Source of the DNA: Undibacterium sp. 5I1
GTDB lineage: Bacteria; Pseudomonadota; Gammaproteobacteria; Burkholderiales; Burkholderiaceae_D
Length of the DNA: 64,000 nucleotides
Direction of reading: 5' to 3'
NCBI RefSeq assembly: GCF_034314085.1
Contig: NZ_JAVIWI010000001.1
Coordinates: 2,542,001-2,606,000, forward strand
Shown: positions 1-8,240 of the stretch, in pieces
Layout of the letters: each line of letters begins with the position of its first letter
Position numbering within the stretch: the stretch's first letter is position 1
Made by a program: the position numbers and the translations under genes
The notes under the pieces: generated by a model
Told to the model about the DNA's origin: nothing
Databases searched by the model: none
The model's input: the letters and a program-made list of their open reading frames with translations, nothing else

Positions 1-86
1 TACGAGCTTTATCAAACATAAGAAATTCCCACAAAAGTAAAAAAATATGTTCCGCATTGTACGTAGATCAAATATTAATTGCAAAC

Positions 87-105
87 GATAATGAGAACGA
101 TTATT
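87..105. promoter_or_regulatory. Putative Fur box ahead of the TIGR03118/DUF6662/FMN-binding genes
   Basis: The 19-mer GATAATGAGAACGATTATT agrees with the classical Fur consensus GATAATGATAATCATTATC at 15 of 19 positions. It lies 44 bases before the first ATG. AT-rich sequence continues to about 124 (ATAATGATATTAAT) and could extend the Fur contact region. The three genes downstream are therefore inferred to be induced by iron limitation. Confidence 0.7.
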
Positions 106-148
106 ATTTAATAATGATATTAATATTACAAAACGACAAGGGAATAAC

Positions 149-1354
149 ATGCAACGTAGGGCATTCTTAAAAACCAGTGCAATCGTGAGTTCTTCACTCT
201 GGTTAAGTGGTTGTGGTGGTGGCGGCAGCGGCGAAACCGTATCGGTCGCAAACTCCTATAAGCAAACTAATCTGGTTGCCAACTCGGCTAAATACGCGCC
301 GCAAATTGTCGAGCCAGAGCTGGTTGACGCCTGGGGTCTGGCTATTCGCCCGGCGGGTGCGGGTGGCCATTTCTGGGTTACTGGCATGGGTAACTCCTTC
401 GAATATCTAGGTGATGTAGGCGGCAAACCCCTAATGACGGATAGCTTAAAAAAAGTTGCCCTGCCCGCATCAGGCGAAAATGGTGGCGCAGGTAATGGCG
501 TCGTCTTCAATGGTGGCAACAATTTTGTGATTACCCAAGATCATCCCAATGGCGCAATTACAGGCCCGGCCAAATTCATTTTTGTGTCCGACAACGGTGT
601 CTTATCTGCCTGGACAGAGCGCAAATTAGCGGATGGCAGCTTTGATCGCTCAGGTGATGCACTGTCTATGGTTGACTATGGCGATCAAGGCAGTTCTTTT
701 TTTGGTTTGGCGATCAATCCAGCAGAAGATCAATTGTTCGTCGTCGATTTTGGTGCCAATCCCACCCCGACAATCCGTATTTTCAACACCAGCTTCCAGG
801 AAGAAGCATTGGGCGGTCGTTTTGCCAATCCGTTTATTGCAACAAGTGGTTTTAAGGTCGGCGATCTGGTGCCGTTTAATATTCAAACGGTGACATATGC
901 AGGCAAGACCTCGGTATTCATCGCGTATGTCAACACCCAAGAAGATCACGATAATAAAGGTGCGTTATTGCCTGCTGTAGAGAGCTCGGGACGCGGACGT
1001 GGACGGCTGGTGGAGTACAGCGTCACAGGGCAACAAATTGCAGTCTGGGATGACCGCGGCGTGCTGAACGGCCCTTGGGCGGTGGTTGCAGCACCAGCAA
1101 ATTTTGGTCCGTTCTCCAATCAACTCATCGTCGGTAATTTTTCCGACGGGACATTGGTTGGCTTTAATACGACGACTAAGCGCGCCACTGAATACATGCG
1201 AGATACCAAGGGCAATGTCATCAAAATACAAGGCTTGTGGAATATCTTGTTCGGTAACGGGCAAAGCTTGGGGGACAGTAATGCACTGTATTTCTCTGCG
1301 GGCCCCGCGGATGAAACCGACGGCCTATTCGGCTCCTTGCGCTTTGCTGGCTGA
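149..1354 (+). CDS. TIGR03118 family lipoprotein, Tat-type signal
   Basis: 401-residue exported protein of unknown biochemical role. The N terminus reads MQRRAFLKTSA (a Tat-like twin arginine) followed by a hydrophobic stretch and the lipobox LSGCGGGG, so it is probably a folded lipoprotein moved by Tat and anchored by a Cys near residue 22. The mature part has the NLVAN...VDAWGLAI opening and repeated Gly/Asp-rich strand segments typical of the TIGR03118 family, which is predicted to form a beta-propeller. A purine-rich AAGGGA stands 6-11 bases before the ATG. It is first of three same-strand genes behind a Fur-like box, so an iron-starvation role is inferred. No catalytic residues are recognised. 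The family assignment rests on sequence resemblance from memory. Confidence 0.75.
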   Translation: MQRRAFLKTSAIVSSSLWLSGCGGGGSGETVSVANSYKQTNLVANSAKYAPQIVEPELVDAWGLAIRPAGAGGHFWVTGMGNSFEYLGDVGGKPLMTDSLKKVALPASGENGGAGNGVVFNGGNNFVITQDHPNGAITGPAKFIFVSDNGVLSAWTERKLADGSFDRSGDALSMVDYGDQGSSFFGLAINPAEDQLFVVDFGANPTPTIRIFNTSFQEEALGGRFANPFIATSGFKVGDLVPFNIQTVTYAGKTSVFIAYVNTQEDHDNKGALLPAVESSGRGRGRLVEYSVTGQQIAVWDDRGVLNGPWAVVAAPANFGPFSNQLIVGNFSDGTLVGFNTTTKRATEYMRDTKGNVIKIQGLWNILFGNGQSLGDSNALYFSAGPADETDGLFGSLRFAG

Positions 1355-1379
1355 TCCCACACTCCTTTTAAATTCCCAT

Positions 1380-2360
1380 ATGAAAAATCTCCAACATAAT
1401 TTGCGATCCTCGTCATTCACACTGATGGCATTCCTCGCAGGCAGTTTTTTAGTCACTCCAGCCGTTCACGCTGGCGAAGCAATCTTCACTAATACTTATT
1501 TGGCCGAAACTTTGCCAGAGGGTGCAAAAGAAGTAGAACAATGGGTCACATTCCGCACTAAACGCTCCCAAGGTACTTACCAACTCTCCCAGACTCGTAC
1601 TGAATTTGAATACGGCGTGACTGACCGCTGGACTGTGTCGTTATACGCCAATGCTTACTCAGTCAAAGCACAAAATAACAACTCGACAGCTTCACGCAAT
1701 AACTATACGACAGTAGGCGATGGCGACGAGGTCTCCGGTGGTGGACCCGTAACTGCTGGCCCCTATGTACCTTTTGCCGAGATATTGCCGCTGCCCTCCT
1801 CCTTATACAAAAAATCTGATTTTGAAAGTATGTCTGTAGAGTCCATCTATCAATTTTTAAGTCCTTACAAAGACCGAATTGGATTGGCCGGCTATGTAGA
1901 AGCAACATTAGGCGAGAAGACGGAAGAGCTGGAATTAAAACTACTGCTACAAAAAAATCTGTTGGAAGACGATCTAATTCTTGCCGCCAACGTGGCCGTC
2001 GAATTAGAGCGCGAAAAATGGTCTGGGGTCAACGTAGATAAAGAAACTAAGCTCGAAATCAGTGGAGGAGCGTCGTATCGATTTGCACCTGGCTGGCGCG
2101 CGGGACTAGAGATCCGGAATGAAAGAGTATGGGAAGGTGACTATACATTCAGCAAAAGTAAACGTGATTATTCTGCCTGGTTTGCGGGCCCCAGCATTCA
2201 CTACGCAGGAAAGAAATTCTTTGTCACGGCTGGCTACATGCAACAAATGCCTTGGGCAACAGCTTATTCCCTCGCCGCCAAGGACGAATTGGTTGATGGT
2301 CGCGTTTATAAATCTAGCGAACGTCATATAGTTCGCATTATGGCCGGGCTATCTTTTTAA
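1380..2360 (+). CDS. DUF6662-like outer-membrane protein
   Basis: 326 residues from the ATG at 1380; a longer in-frame reading from 1086 would run through the preceding gene and is rejected. Residues 1-31 form a signal peptide ending VHA-GEA. The mature protein alternates polar and aromatic residues in short strands (EVEQWVTFRTKR, TRTEFEYGVTDRWTVSLYAN) and ends in RIMAGLSF, a C-terminal aromatic signature of outer-membrane beta-barrels. The opening resembles the DUF6662 family. It follows the TIGR03118 gene by 25 bases and precedes an FMN-binding gene, so co-transcription from the upstream Fur-controlled promoter is likely. It could be an outer-membrane sensor or porin serving a redox or metal function; substrate unknown. 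Confidence 0.7.
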   Translation: MKNLQHNLRSSSFTLMAFLAGSFLVTPAVHAGEAIFTNTYLAETLPEGAKEVEQWVTFRTKRSQGTYQLSQTRTEFEYGVTDRWTVSLYANAYSVKAQNNNSTASRNNYTTVGDGDEVSGGGPVTAGPYVPFAEILPLPSSLYKKSDFESMSVESIYQFLSPYKDRIGLAGYVEATLGEKTEELELKLLLQKNLLEDDLILAANVAVELEREKWSGVNVDKETKLEISGGASYRFAPGWRAGLEIRNERVWEGDYTFSKSKRDYSAWFAGPSIHYAGKKFFVTAGYMQQMPWATAYSLAAKDELVDGRVYKSSERHIVRIMAGLSF

Positions 2361-2460
2361 TTTTACTAATTTTTACTGACTTTTAAAGTTTACGGACTTT
2401 CAAAACGTATCTAAGCGTCAGCGTTTGTGAATCTTAGAACGCTGACGCGCGGATTAAACA

Positions 2461-3042
2461 ATGAACACAATAGTGAAGCCAGTCCTGTCGCCCAAGCAAT
2501 GGATACTGCTACCAACCCTAGTAATAACCTCGATTGCTCAACCTGCATATGCGGTGCAATATCACACTCAAGAGCAAGTACAGCATGTGTTATTTCCACT
2601 CGCCACTGAGTACAAAGAAAAAGGTTTTTTACTGACACAGGCGCAACGTAAAGCAATCGCAAACAATGCCAATGTGCGAGTGCGGGATTCACAAATACGT
2701 TTGTGGGAGGCGCATTCTGCACAAGGCTTACAAGGCTACATTCTGATTGATGAAGTCACCGGCAAGCATGATGCAATTACCTATGCAGTTGCCATTTCTA
2801 CTCAAGGGAAATTACTCGGTGTCGAAATTATGGACTATCGCGAACTGTACGGCGAACACGTTCGTGATCAACGTTGGCGGGCCCAGTTTGTAGGAAAAAG
2901 CGTCGCAGACCCCATTAAATTAGACGAGGATATTAAAAATATCAGCGGGGCAACCCTATCATGCAGTCATGTGACAGATGGCGTGCGCCGCTTGGTGGCA
3001 ACGTTTGAAGTGGCGATTAAAACAAATGATCACGCAGGATAG
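2461..3042 (+). CDS. Exported FMN-binding domain protein
   Basis: 193-residue exported protein. Residues 1-31 are a signal peptide ending AYA. The rest is an FMN-binding domain of the NqrC/RnfG type: YAVAISTQGKLLGVEIMDYRE in the middle and the flavinylation motif NISGAT at about residues 160-165, where Thr165 would carry FMN through a phosphoester bond. This motif is the target of the ApbE transferase in known families, but no apbE is present in the window. It is the last of three genes behind a Fur-like box, 100 bases after the DUF6662-like gene. A role in extracytoplasmic electron transfer, perhaps reducing ferric iron, is a guess. No Rnf or Nqr subunits are adjacent. Confidence 0.8.
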   Translation: MNTIVKPVLSPKQWILLPTLVITSIAQPAYAVQYHTQEQVQHVLFPLATEYKEKGFLLTQAQRKAIANNANVRVRDSQIRLWEAHSAQGLQGYILIDEVTGKHDAITYAVAISTQGKLLGVEIMDYRELYGEHVRDQRWRAQFVGKSVADPIKLDEDIKNISGATLSCSHVTDGVRRLVATFEVAIKTNDHAG

Positions 3043-3082
3043 AGATGCGACAAAATTACTTTACACTCGTGTAACCATGGAC

Positions 3083-4576
3083 TTACAGCGCAATCGACAA
3101 AATCAATTCATCCAGAACGGGACGCGCCCTGTCGGCTTTTTTATCGTTAATAATGGCAACGATAATCCACAGTTTGTCTTGTCTGTCTTTGACATAGCCA
3201 GCGATCGCTACCGCATCTTTTAAACTACCTGTTTTAATACGCGCCCTTCCGTCTAATGCGCTGTCTTTCAGACGTTTTCGCATGGTGCCGTCAACTGCGA
3301 CGATGGGAAAACTGCTCGCAAATTCCGGGAACCAATTGCTGCGTGCCGCTACTTGCAATAAGCCAGCTAACTGTTTTGGACTTATTTTTTCTGCGCGGGA
3401 TAAGCCAGAACCATTGTCAAGAATTAGACCCTCCGTACCAATACCCTGTCTTACAAACCACCGGCGTATATGTGCATCTGCCGCCTGCGCACTGGTTGCA
3501 TAATTTTTAGCATCAGAAAACTCTACTCCCAAAGTCAGATATAGCAGACGTGCCATTAGATTATCTGATTGTTTGTTGACGATCTTGATGGTATCGGCGA
3601 GCGTTTCTGACTGCCGCTCGACCAACACATTCGCAGTAGCTGGCGTTATACCCTCTTTGGCGTGGCCAATCCAGGTGCCGTCCAGTTCTTGCCACAATTG
3701 CCGGATCAGATGTTCGATATAGCGATTGCGATCAAGCAGATTGGTGTATTTGGTCGCTTTGCAATTACGTGGAAAACTTCCAGAAAACGTGATGCTAGTC
3801 GTATAGTTACTATCGGTTTCTACCGTAGGCGGCATCCAGGTATTGTCCCAACTAGCGCATGGTTTGTTGTCCAGACGCAGCTGATTTTTAATCACTACTT
3901 GAGCCATCGGAGGTGAGCTTTGTAATTTGATGCTGTCTGTGCTGGACTCAATATCGAAGGTCGACAAATTACCGTTCACCAGCAACGCATCCGGTATCAC
4001 GTTGTAATAGGTATCCGGTTTTTCATCAAATTGCACTGCATCGGTATCCATACGACTTGGCTGAAAATAATGGCGATCCAGCACAATATCACCGACGATA
4101 TTGCGCACACCCTGCGACCGCAAACTACGCAACATGAATGCTAATTTATCCCAGGTAAAGTTGGGATCACCTCCGCCACGCAGATAAATATCTCCAAATA
4201 ATCCGCCATTTAAATCGCCTGGCAATCCACCTTGTTTGATCGGCGTCTCACTGAGAATTTGTGTTTTCCAGCGAAACGTCGGCCCCAATTCTTCCAGTGC
4301 GACAAGTGTCGTCACCAATTTAATCGTAGAGGCCGGACTGACAGGCGTATCAGCAAATTGCGCCATTGTCGCAGGGCCGCCGCTGGCAGGCATTACGACA
4401 ATACCCAGAGCAGTCGAAGGTATTCCTGCTTTTTTTAAAGCAAGCTCCACCGCCGTAGGCAAGGGACTTTGCGCCGCTGCAGAAATACAGAAAAAAGCGA
4501 GTGACGCTGCTACTAACTTGGAGATCGCATCAGGGCTAAATAATCGTGGCATCGAAAAACAAAAAGACTTTGGCAT
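3083..4576 (-). CDS. dacB: D-alanyl-D-alanine carboxypeptidase/endopeptidase (PBP4 family)
   Basis: 497-residue periplasmic penicillin-binding protein 4 homologue that trims or cleaves peptidoglycan peptide cross-links. A signal peptide ends near residue 36 (SAAAQS). All three serine-peptidase S13 motifs are present: SxxK as STIK (Ser83, Lys86), SxN as SDN in NKQSDNLMARLLYL, and KTG in RIKTGSLKDA. The long insert between SxxK and SxN is typical of PBP4. The N terminus has two possible starts, the ATG used here and an ATG eight codons later; neither has a strong ribosome site. It ends facing the FMN-binding gene with 40 bases between, so they converge. It stands alone as a transcription unit. 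Confidence 0.93.
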   Translation of the reverse strand: MPKSFCFSMPRLFSPDAISKLVAASLAFFCISAAAQSPLPTAVELALKKAGIPSTALGIVVMPASGGPATMAQFADTPVSPASTIKLVTTLVALEELGPTFRWKTQILSETPIKQGGLPGDLNGGLFGDIYLRGGGDPNFTWDKLAFMLRSLRSQGVRNIVGDIVLDRHYFQPSRMDTDAVQFDEKPDTYYNVIPDALLVNGNLSTFDIESSTDSIKLQSSPPMAQVVIKNQLRLDNKPCASWDNTWMPPTVETDSNYTTSITFSGSFPRNCKATKYTNLLDRNRYIEHLIRQLWQELDGTWIGHAKEGITPATANVLVERQSETLADTIKIVNKQSDNLMARLLYLTLGVEFSDAKNYATSAQAADAHIRRWFVRQGIGTEGLILDNGSGLSRAEKISPKQLAGLLQVAARSNWFPEFASSFPIVAVDGTMRKRLKDSALDGRARIKTGSLKDAVAIAGYVKDRQDKLWIIVAIINDKKADRARPVLDELILSIAL

Positions 4577-4940
4577 TGGCGGTAGTGGTGAACTGTGTTG
4601 GACTAACTTATTGGACTAACTTCACGGACTTGCTTATTGGACTCACCTACCGGATTAGCTTATTTTTCAAAAAAATAAAACAAACTGCATCGAGTGATTA
4701 AACTCAAACATCAACATACATGGTAAGGCAGATTTCTCCTGCGTTTAGCAGAAATGCCCAGAGACAGATTCTACCTATACAAAGCTGACGGCTCCGTCCA
4801 ATCATGGGGATTTTTTGATTCTGCTTGTAACAAGGCTTGGCAACTGTCCAGATGAATTGGGATAACACGTATGTAGAACTCCTGTGCCAAATAAAAAGGC
4901 AGCCATATCGGCTGCCATTTTTATTTATAAAACCAACTAA
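4577..4940. other. Intergenic gap dacB/ahpD
   Basis: 364 bases without a convincing gene. The only clear feature is the terminator of the ahp genes at its right end. Near dacB there are imperfect repeats of TTATTGGACT that may reflect local duplication. Nothing else is recognised. Confidence 0.6.
4894..4923 (-). terminator. Rho-independent terminator of ahpD
   Basis: GGCAGCC (4898-4904) pairs with GGCTGCC (4910-4916) around a five-base loop. Read on the minus strand the stem is followed by a T-rich tail from the plus-strand AAAAA. It lies 25 bases past the ahpD stop. T-rich sequence also follows on the plus strand, so it may work both ways. Confidence 0.85.
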
Positions 4941-5459
4941 TTACTCAGCGGCAATCACCAAAGCAGCGGCATTAATGACGGCGGCAATACGGCCAACATC
5001 ACGCAACTGTACGGCGGACATGCCTTCTTTTTTCAGCAATTCAAAATGTGATTTCACACAGAAATGACATTTGCCGACGATTGAGGCTGCCAGTGCGTAC
5101 ATTTCGAAACGGCGCTTATCTACGCCGCCATTGGTGGCGTAAGCGTTCATACGGAGTTGCGCCGGTTGCGTCTTCAAATCTGCATCATCGGCCATCTCCA
5201 GATAGGGATACCAGATGTTGTTCATGCCCATCAAGGCAGATGCAGTCAGCGCTGCATTGAGTTCTTCTGGCGTAATCGCGCCACTGCCTTTGATGGCATC
5301 GATGATGAACTTGCTTTTTGCAGCAAATGCAGCGGCCAGAGCGACACCGACTGCATCATTGCCTTCCAAACTGGAGCGGGCGATTGTGCCATCAATGTTC
5401 AGACGAATGTCTTTCGCATAATCGGGAATGGCATTTTTAATTAAATTAAGAAATTCCAT
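4941..5459 (-). CDS. ahpD: Alkylhydroperoxidase AhpD
   Basis: 172 residues, a member of the carboxymuconolactone decarboxylase-like AhpD family. The redox pair CHFC lies at Cys131/Cys134 with a following His (VKSH) as in characterised AhpD. In mycobacteria AhpD recycles AhpC through a lipoyl-dependent relay, replacing AhpF. Here it lies directly downstream of ahpC on the same strand and no ahpF is in the window, so the same partnership is inferred. A weak stem-loop separates it from ahpC, which may lower its expression relative to ahpC. Start chosen at the ATG in MEFLNLIKNAIPDYAKD. Confidence 0.93.
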   Translation of the reverse strand: MEFLNLIKNAIPDYAKDIRLNIDGTIARSSLEGNDAVGVALAAAFAAKSKFIIDAIKGSGAITPEELNAALTASALMGMNNIWYPYLEMADDADLKTQPAQLRMNAYATNGGVDKRRFEMYALAASIVGKCHFCVKSHFELLKKEGMSAVQLRDVGRIAAVINAAALVIAAE

Positions 5460-5485
5460 AGTATTTTCCTATTATTCAATGATTT

Positions 5486-5509
5486 TAAAACCCGCCGCAG
5501 CGGGTTTTA
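5486..5509 (-). terminator. Stem-loop between ahpC and ahpD
   Basis: Perfect 10-base arms TAAAACCCGC and GCGGGTTTTA with a four-base loop. It lies 37 bases past ahpC and 27 before ahpD. The T tract is only four bases, so it is probably a partial terminator or an mRNA-stabilising hairpin that sets the ahpC:ahpD ratio. Confidence 0.65.
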
Positions 5510-5545
5510 TTGATGACCGTGGACGCAGAGATGTCCTCGTTCAAT

Positions 5546-6094
5546 TTACAGTGTAGAACCGCCAACTGTGCGATTGCATGGGCACAGCTCATCTGTTTGC
5601 AGACCATCCAGAATACGCAGGATTTCTGTCGGGTTACGGCCAACGTTCAGATTATTGACAGAAACGTGTTGAATGACATTGTCTGGATCAACGATGAAAG
5701 TAGCGCGCAAAGCAACGCCAGCGTTGACATCACGTACACCCAGCATGTCTACCAAAGAACCTGTGGAATCACCGAAAGAGTAGTGATTCAATTTGTCCAG
5801 ATCTTTGTGCTCACGACGCCATGCCAATTTGCAGAATTCGTTATCAGTAGAACCGCCCAGCAAAATCGCATCACGATCAGCGAAGTCATTTGTCAGTTTG
5901 CCGAATTCAACGATTTCTGTCGGGCAGACAAATGTGAAATCTTTTGGGTAGAAGTAGATGATTTTCCATTTACCTGGGAAGGAAGCTTCAGTAATCGTTT
6001 CGAAAGCGGATACGCCGTTTTCTTCATGATGGTTAAAACCTGGCTTAGCTGCTGGTACGCTGAATGCGTCGAGTTTTTGACCTACAGTTTTCAT
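5546..6094 (-). CDS. ahpC: Alkyl hydroperoxide reductase / peroxiredoxin AhpC
   Basis: 182-residue typical 2-Cys peroxiredoxin reducing H2O2, organic peroxides and peroxynitrite in the cytoplasm. The peroxidatic cysteine is Cys57 in FTFVCPTEI; candidate resolving cysteines are Cys171 and Cys173 in DELCPCNR near the C terminus. The start at 6094 (MKTVGQKL) is chosen because AGGAGA lies just upstream and family members begin there; an 18-codon extension to 6148 is rejected. An OxyR-like site with an overlapping promoter lies 90-130 bases upstream. ahpD follows on the same strand and is the likely reductant partner. Confidence 0.95.
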   Translation of the reverse strand: MKTVGQKLDAFSVPAAKPGFNHHEENGVSAFETITEASFPGKWKIIYFYPKDFTFVCPTEIVEFGKLTNDFADRDAILLGGSTDNEFCKLAWRREHKDLDKLNHYSFGDSTGSLVDMLGVRDVNAGVALRATFIVDPDNVIQHVSVNNLNVGRNPTEILRILDGLQTDELCPCNRTVGGSTL

Positions 6095-6158
6095 AACTTT
6101 CTCCTGATTGGTAGTGTAAAAAATATCTAAACGAAATGATTTAGTCATCGTGCGCCGC

Positions 6159-6188
6159 AGTATATCACTATGAATTTTAAATATCCAA
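6159..6188 (-). promoter_or_regulatory. Predicted ahpC sigma-70 promoter
   Basis: On the minus strand TTGGAT (-35, 6183-6188) and TATACT (-10, 6159-6164) are 18 bases apart, giving a start about 60 bases upstream of the ahpC ATG. The -35 element is poor, as expected for an activator-dependent promoter, and it abuts the OxyR-like site. Confidence 0.6.
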
Positions 6189-6224
6189 TAGATTTTAACT
6201 AAACATCAATTAGCTAAAACGTAT
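6188..6224. promoter_or_regulatory. Putative OxyR binding site upstream of ahpC
   Basis: The 37-base segment fits the OxyR tetramer motif ATAGnTnnnAnCTAT-n7-ATAGnTnnnAnCTAT: ATAG, T, A, CTAA, seven bases, TTAG, T, A, GTAT. That is 17 of 20 defined positions with exact spacing. It overlaps the last base of the -35 element of the predicted ahpC promoter, the usual place for OxyR activation. An oxyR gene with both sensing cysteines lies at 33086. Confidence 0.7.
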
Positions 6225-6426
6225 GTAATGTTAGGCACGCCACAAGACATGCGCGTGACAATCTCTTGGCATCAGAGGAATCATTTTCCAGGTGCTTAAA
6301 AACAAAAATCATACGGATGACGGTTTACGCGAAGCTGACTTTAGATTAAGTTGTGCTCACTTTATGCTCACTTACAACGCAGTCACCGCTATAATCCCCC
6401 ATCTTATTTGCTATGGTTGATTTATC

Positions 6427-7293
6427 GTGCCTGATCGTCTCGCCGTCTTATTACAATATTTACTGCCGAAAAAGGCGATTACCGAGTTTGGTAGCCATGT
6501 TGCCAATGCCAAAGCGGGTCGCATCACCACAGGCATCATTCGCTGGTTTGTCGGTAAGTACAAAGTGAATATGAGCGAGGCTGTTAATCCGGATATCAGC
6601 AGCTACGCTAGCTTTAATGAATTCTTTACTCGCCCGCTGCGCGATGGCGTGCGCCCTATCGCCGACGCTGCCTGGGTTTGTCCGGTGGATGGCACAATTA
6701 GTCAGTTTGGGCCGGTTGCACAGGGGCAAATCTTTCAAGCGAAAGGTCATAGCTATTCTGCGACTGCGCTAGTCGGCGGCGATAGTCAATTAGCGGCAGC
6801 TTTCAACAAAGGGAGCTTCGCTACGATTTATCTTAGCCCGCGCGACTATCACCGGATTCATATGCCTTGCGACGGTCGCCTAACGCGCATGATTTACGTG
6901 CCGGGTGATTTATTCTCTGTTAATCCGGTGATGGCAGCGGGTGTGCCTGGCCTGTTTGCGCGGAACGAGCGGGTCGTCTGCGTATTTGAATCAGCTCATG
7001 GCACGTTTATCCTGACCTTAGTCGGTGCAGCGATCACAGGCAGCATGTCTACCGTCTGGCATGGTGTGGTGAATCCGCCGCGAACCAAACAAGTGCGTGA
7101 GTGGACTTATACAGATAAAAATATTCAATTCAAAAAAGGCGAAGAGATGGGGCGCTTCTTGCTCGGCTCTACTGTGGTCTTATTGTTCCCGGAAAATGCG
7201 ATTGAATTTAATTCTGGCTGGCAATCTGCCGGCGCGGTGAATATGGGAGAAATGATGGGGAATAAGATCAGGGCATCAATCGATCCCTCATAG
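6427..7293 (+). CDS. psd: Phosphatidylserine decarboxylase proenzyme
   Basis: 288-residue membrane-associated enzyme that makes phosphatidylethanolamine from phosphatidylserine. The self-cleavage motif LGST occupies residues 246-249; cleavage before the Ser makes the pyruvoyl alpha subunit. The conserved block LSPRDYHRIHMPCDG and the ending typical of the family are present. Translation starts at GTG: an in-frame TGA lies nine bases upstream and the nearby ATG at 6413 is out of frame. The gene is monocistronic, with a strong terminator just downstream. Confidence 0.95.
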   Translation: MPDRLAVLLQYLLPKKAITEFGSHVANAKAGRITTGIIRWFVGKYKVNMSEAVNPDISSYASFNEFFTRPLRDGVRPIADAAWVCPVDGTISQFGPVAQGQIFQAKGHSYSATALVGGDSQLAAAFNKGSFATIYLSPRDYHRIHMPCDGRLTRMIYVPGDLFSVNPVMAAGVPGLFARNERVVCVFESAHGTFILTLVGAAITGSMSTVWHGVVNPPRTKQVREWTYTDKNIQFKKGEEMGRFLLGSTVVLLFPENAIEFNSGWQSAGAVNMGEMMGNKIRASIDPS

Positions 7294-7326
7294 AACGGCA
7301 AGGACTACAAGCTGAGGGATGTAAAT

Positions 7327-7370
7327 AAAAAACTCGTTCATGGGGTCAGCCAAGAACGAGTTTTTTATTT
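7327..7370 (+). terminator. Rho-independent terminator of psd
   Basis: AAAAACTCGTTC (from about 7328) pairs with GAACGAGTTTTT (from 7354) across a 14-base loop and is followed by a T-rich run. It lies about 35 bases past the psd stop. Confidence 0.88.
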
Positions 7371-7407
7371 ATAGTAGTTAAAATCGAGCAGTAAAACCAT
7401 AAAAATC

Positions 7408-7492
7408 AATATACTCCCCTGCTATTTTCAATAAAATGCCTTATAGCCCAATGATTCTCTGGACGTTTAAATATACTCATTGAGAGTATATT
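7408..7492 (+). repeat. Palindromic repeat family A, copy 1
   Basis: About 85 bases. It begins AATATACTCCCC and has the core CCCAATGATTCTCTGGAC (imperfect palindrome GTCCA...TGGAC in other copies). It ends in the small palindrome AATATACTCATTGAGAGTATATT. It lies between the converging psd and 7587 genes. Confidence 0.8.
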
Positions 7493-7586
7493 TATCAACA
7501 TGTAAAACTCCAGACCATCCTGCTAACGCTAAGCTACTCAAAAATCGTTAAGCGCATTAAACGCATTAAACCGTAATCACAAGACC

Positions 7587-8240
7587 TTAAAGTGCAGTCG
7601 CTTTGCCGGATGCCAGTGCATCCTGAAAAATGCTGAGCATGCCAGGTACGGCAGCGTTGGCGGCAGCTTCTTCCTGAGTATTTAAGTTCTCCATCTTTTT
7701 CCCAAAAGCATCCATTTGCTTACCCATGTCGTCCATCTGCTTGCCAATGGCATCCATCTTTTTGCCCGAGTCAGTCATAAACACAGAAGCTGCCATTTTG
7801 ATGCCCAAAGCACCCATGCTTGCGCCTTGCGCGCCCATCTCCAGACCTAACTGCGTCATCTGGCCGCTATATAGATAAACGTCTCTAAGCGCATTATTAG
7901 CGGCGGTCAATATGGCGGGGTCTTGTACCAGATAAGTTTTGCCTGCTTGTTTAAACCAGAGGAAGTCAATTTTCTTCGATGACTTCAATTTTTCTACTCT
8001 TCTAACGTCGCTAGAATCGCAATAAAAGATCGAATCAACCCCAGCTGCGTTGCGCACCAAGGCAAAATTTAAATCGCTCTTTCTATGCTCGATATGGACA
8101 TGCTTAGAAAGCAATTCTTTACTAATCGTGATGTTGACTGAAGGGCTACTAGAAGACTCGCTCGATGCAGCCCAAGTCGCCTGAGAGTAAGCACATAAGC
8201 TGAAAGTAAGTGCGGCAATACTAAGTAACTGGCGGCGCAT
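7587..8240 (-). CDS. Hypothetical secreted protein with KxMDxxG heptads
   Basis: 217 residues, function not recognised. Residues 1-25 form a signal peptide ending TWA-AS. The middle is an ordinary soluble domain (HVHIEHRKSDLNFALVRN, then a predicted strand-rich segment with FLWFKQAGKTYLVQD). The C-terminal third is Met/Gly-rich and turns into four successive heptads of the form KKMDAIG, KQMDDMG, KQMDAFG, KKMENLN, likely a helical or coiled-coil region. The gene is alone, transcribed toward psd, with a family A repeat just past its end. The heptads could mediate oligomerisation in the periplasm; that is a guess. Confidence 0.6.
   Translation of the reverse strand: MRRQLLSIAALTFSLCAYSQATWAASSESSSSPSVNITISKELLSKHVHIEHRKSDLNFALVRNAAGVDSIFYCDSSDVRRVEKLKSSKKIDFLWFKQAGKTYLVQDPAILTAANNALRDVYLYSGQMTQLGLEMGAQGASMGALGIKMAASVFMTDSGKKMDAIGKQMDDMGKQMDAFGKKMENLNTQEEAAANAAVPGMLSIFQDALASGKATAL

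Larger units (their letters stand above)
6095..6426. other. Divergent intergenic region ahpC/psd
   Basis: 332 bases between divergent starts. It holds the ahpC ribosome site, the ahpC promoter with its OxyR-like operator (6159-6224), and unassigned sequence up to psd. No small gene is seen. Confidence 0.7.

Noticed and set aside
1086..1379. Long in-frame extension of the DUF6662-like gene back to 1086
   Set aside because: It lies wholly within the TIGR03118 gene in another frame; a signal peptide begins right at the ATG 1380.
5510..6130. 206-codon plus-strand reading frame opposite ahpC
   Set aside because: Exactly antisense to ahpC, whose motifs are complete; composition reflects the complement of a real gene and there is no ribosome site.
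6095..6148. N-terminal extension of AhpC
   Set aside because: AGGAGA lies directly before ATG 6094 and the family begins at MKTVG; the extension has no ribosome site.
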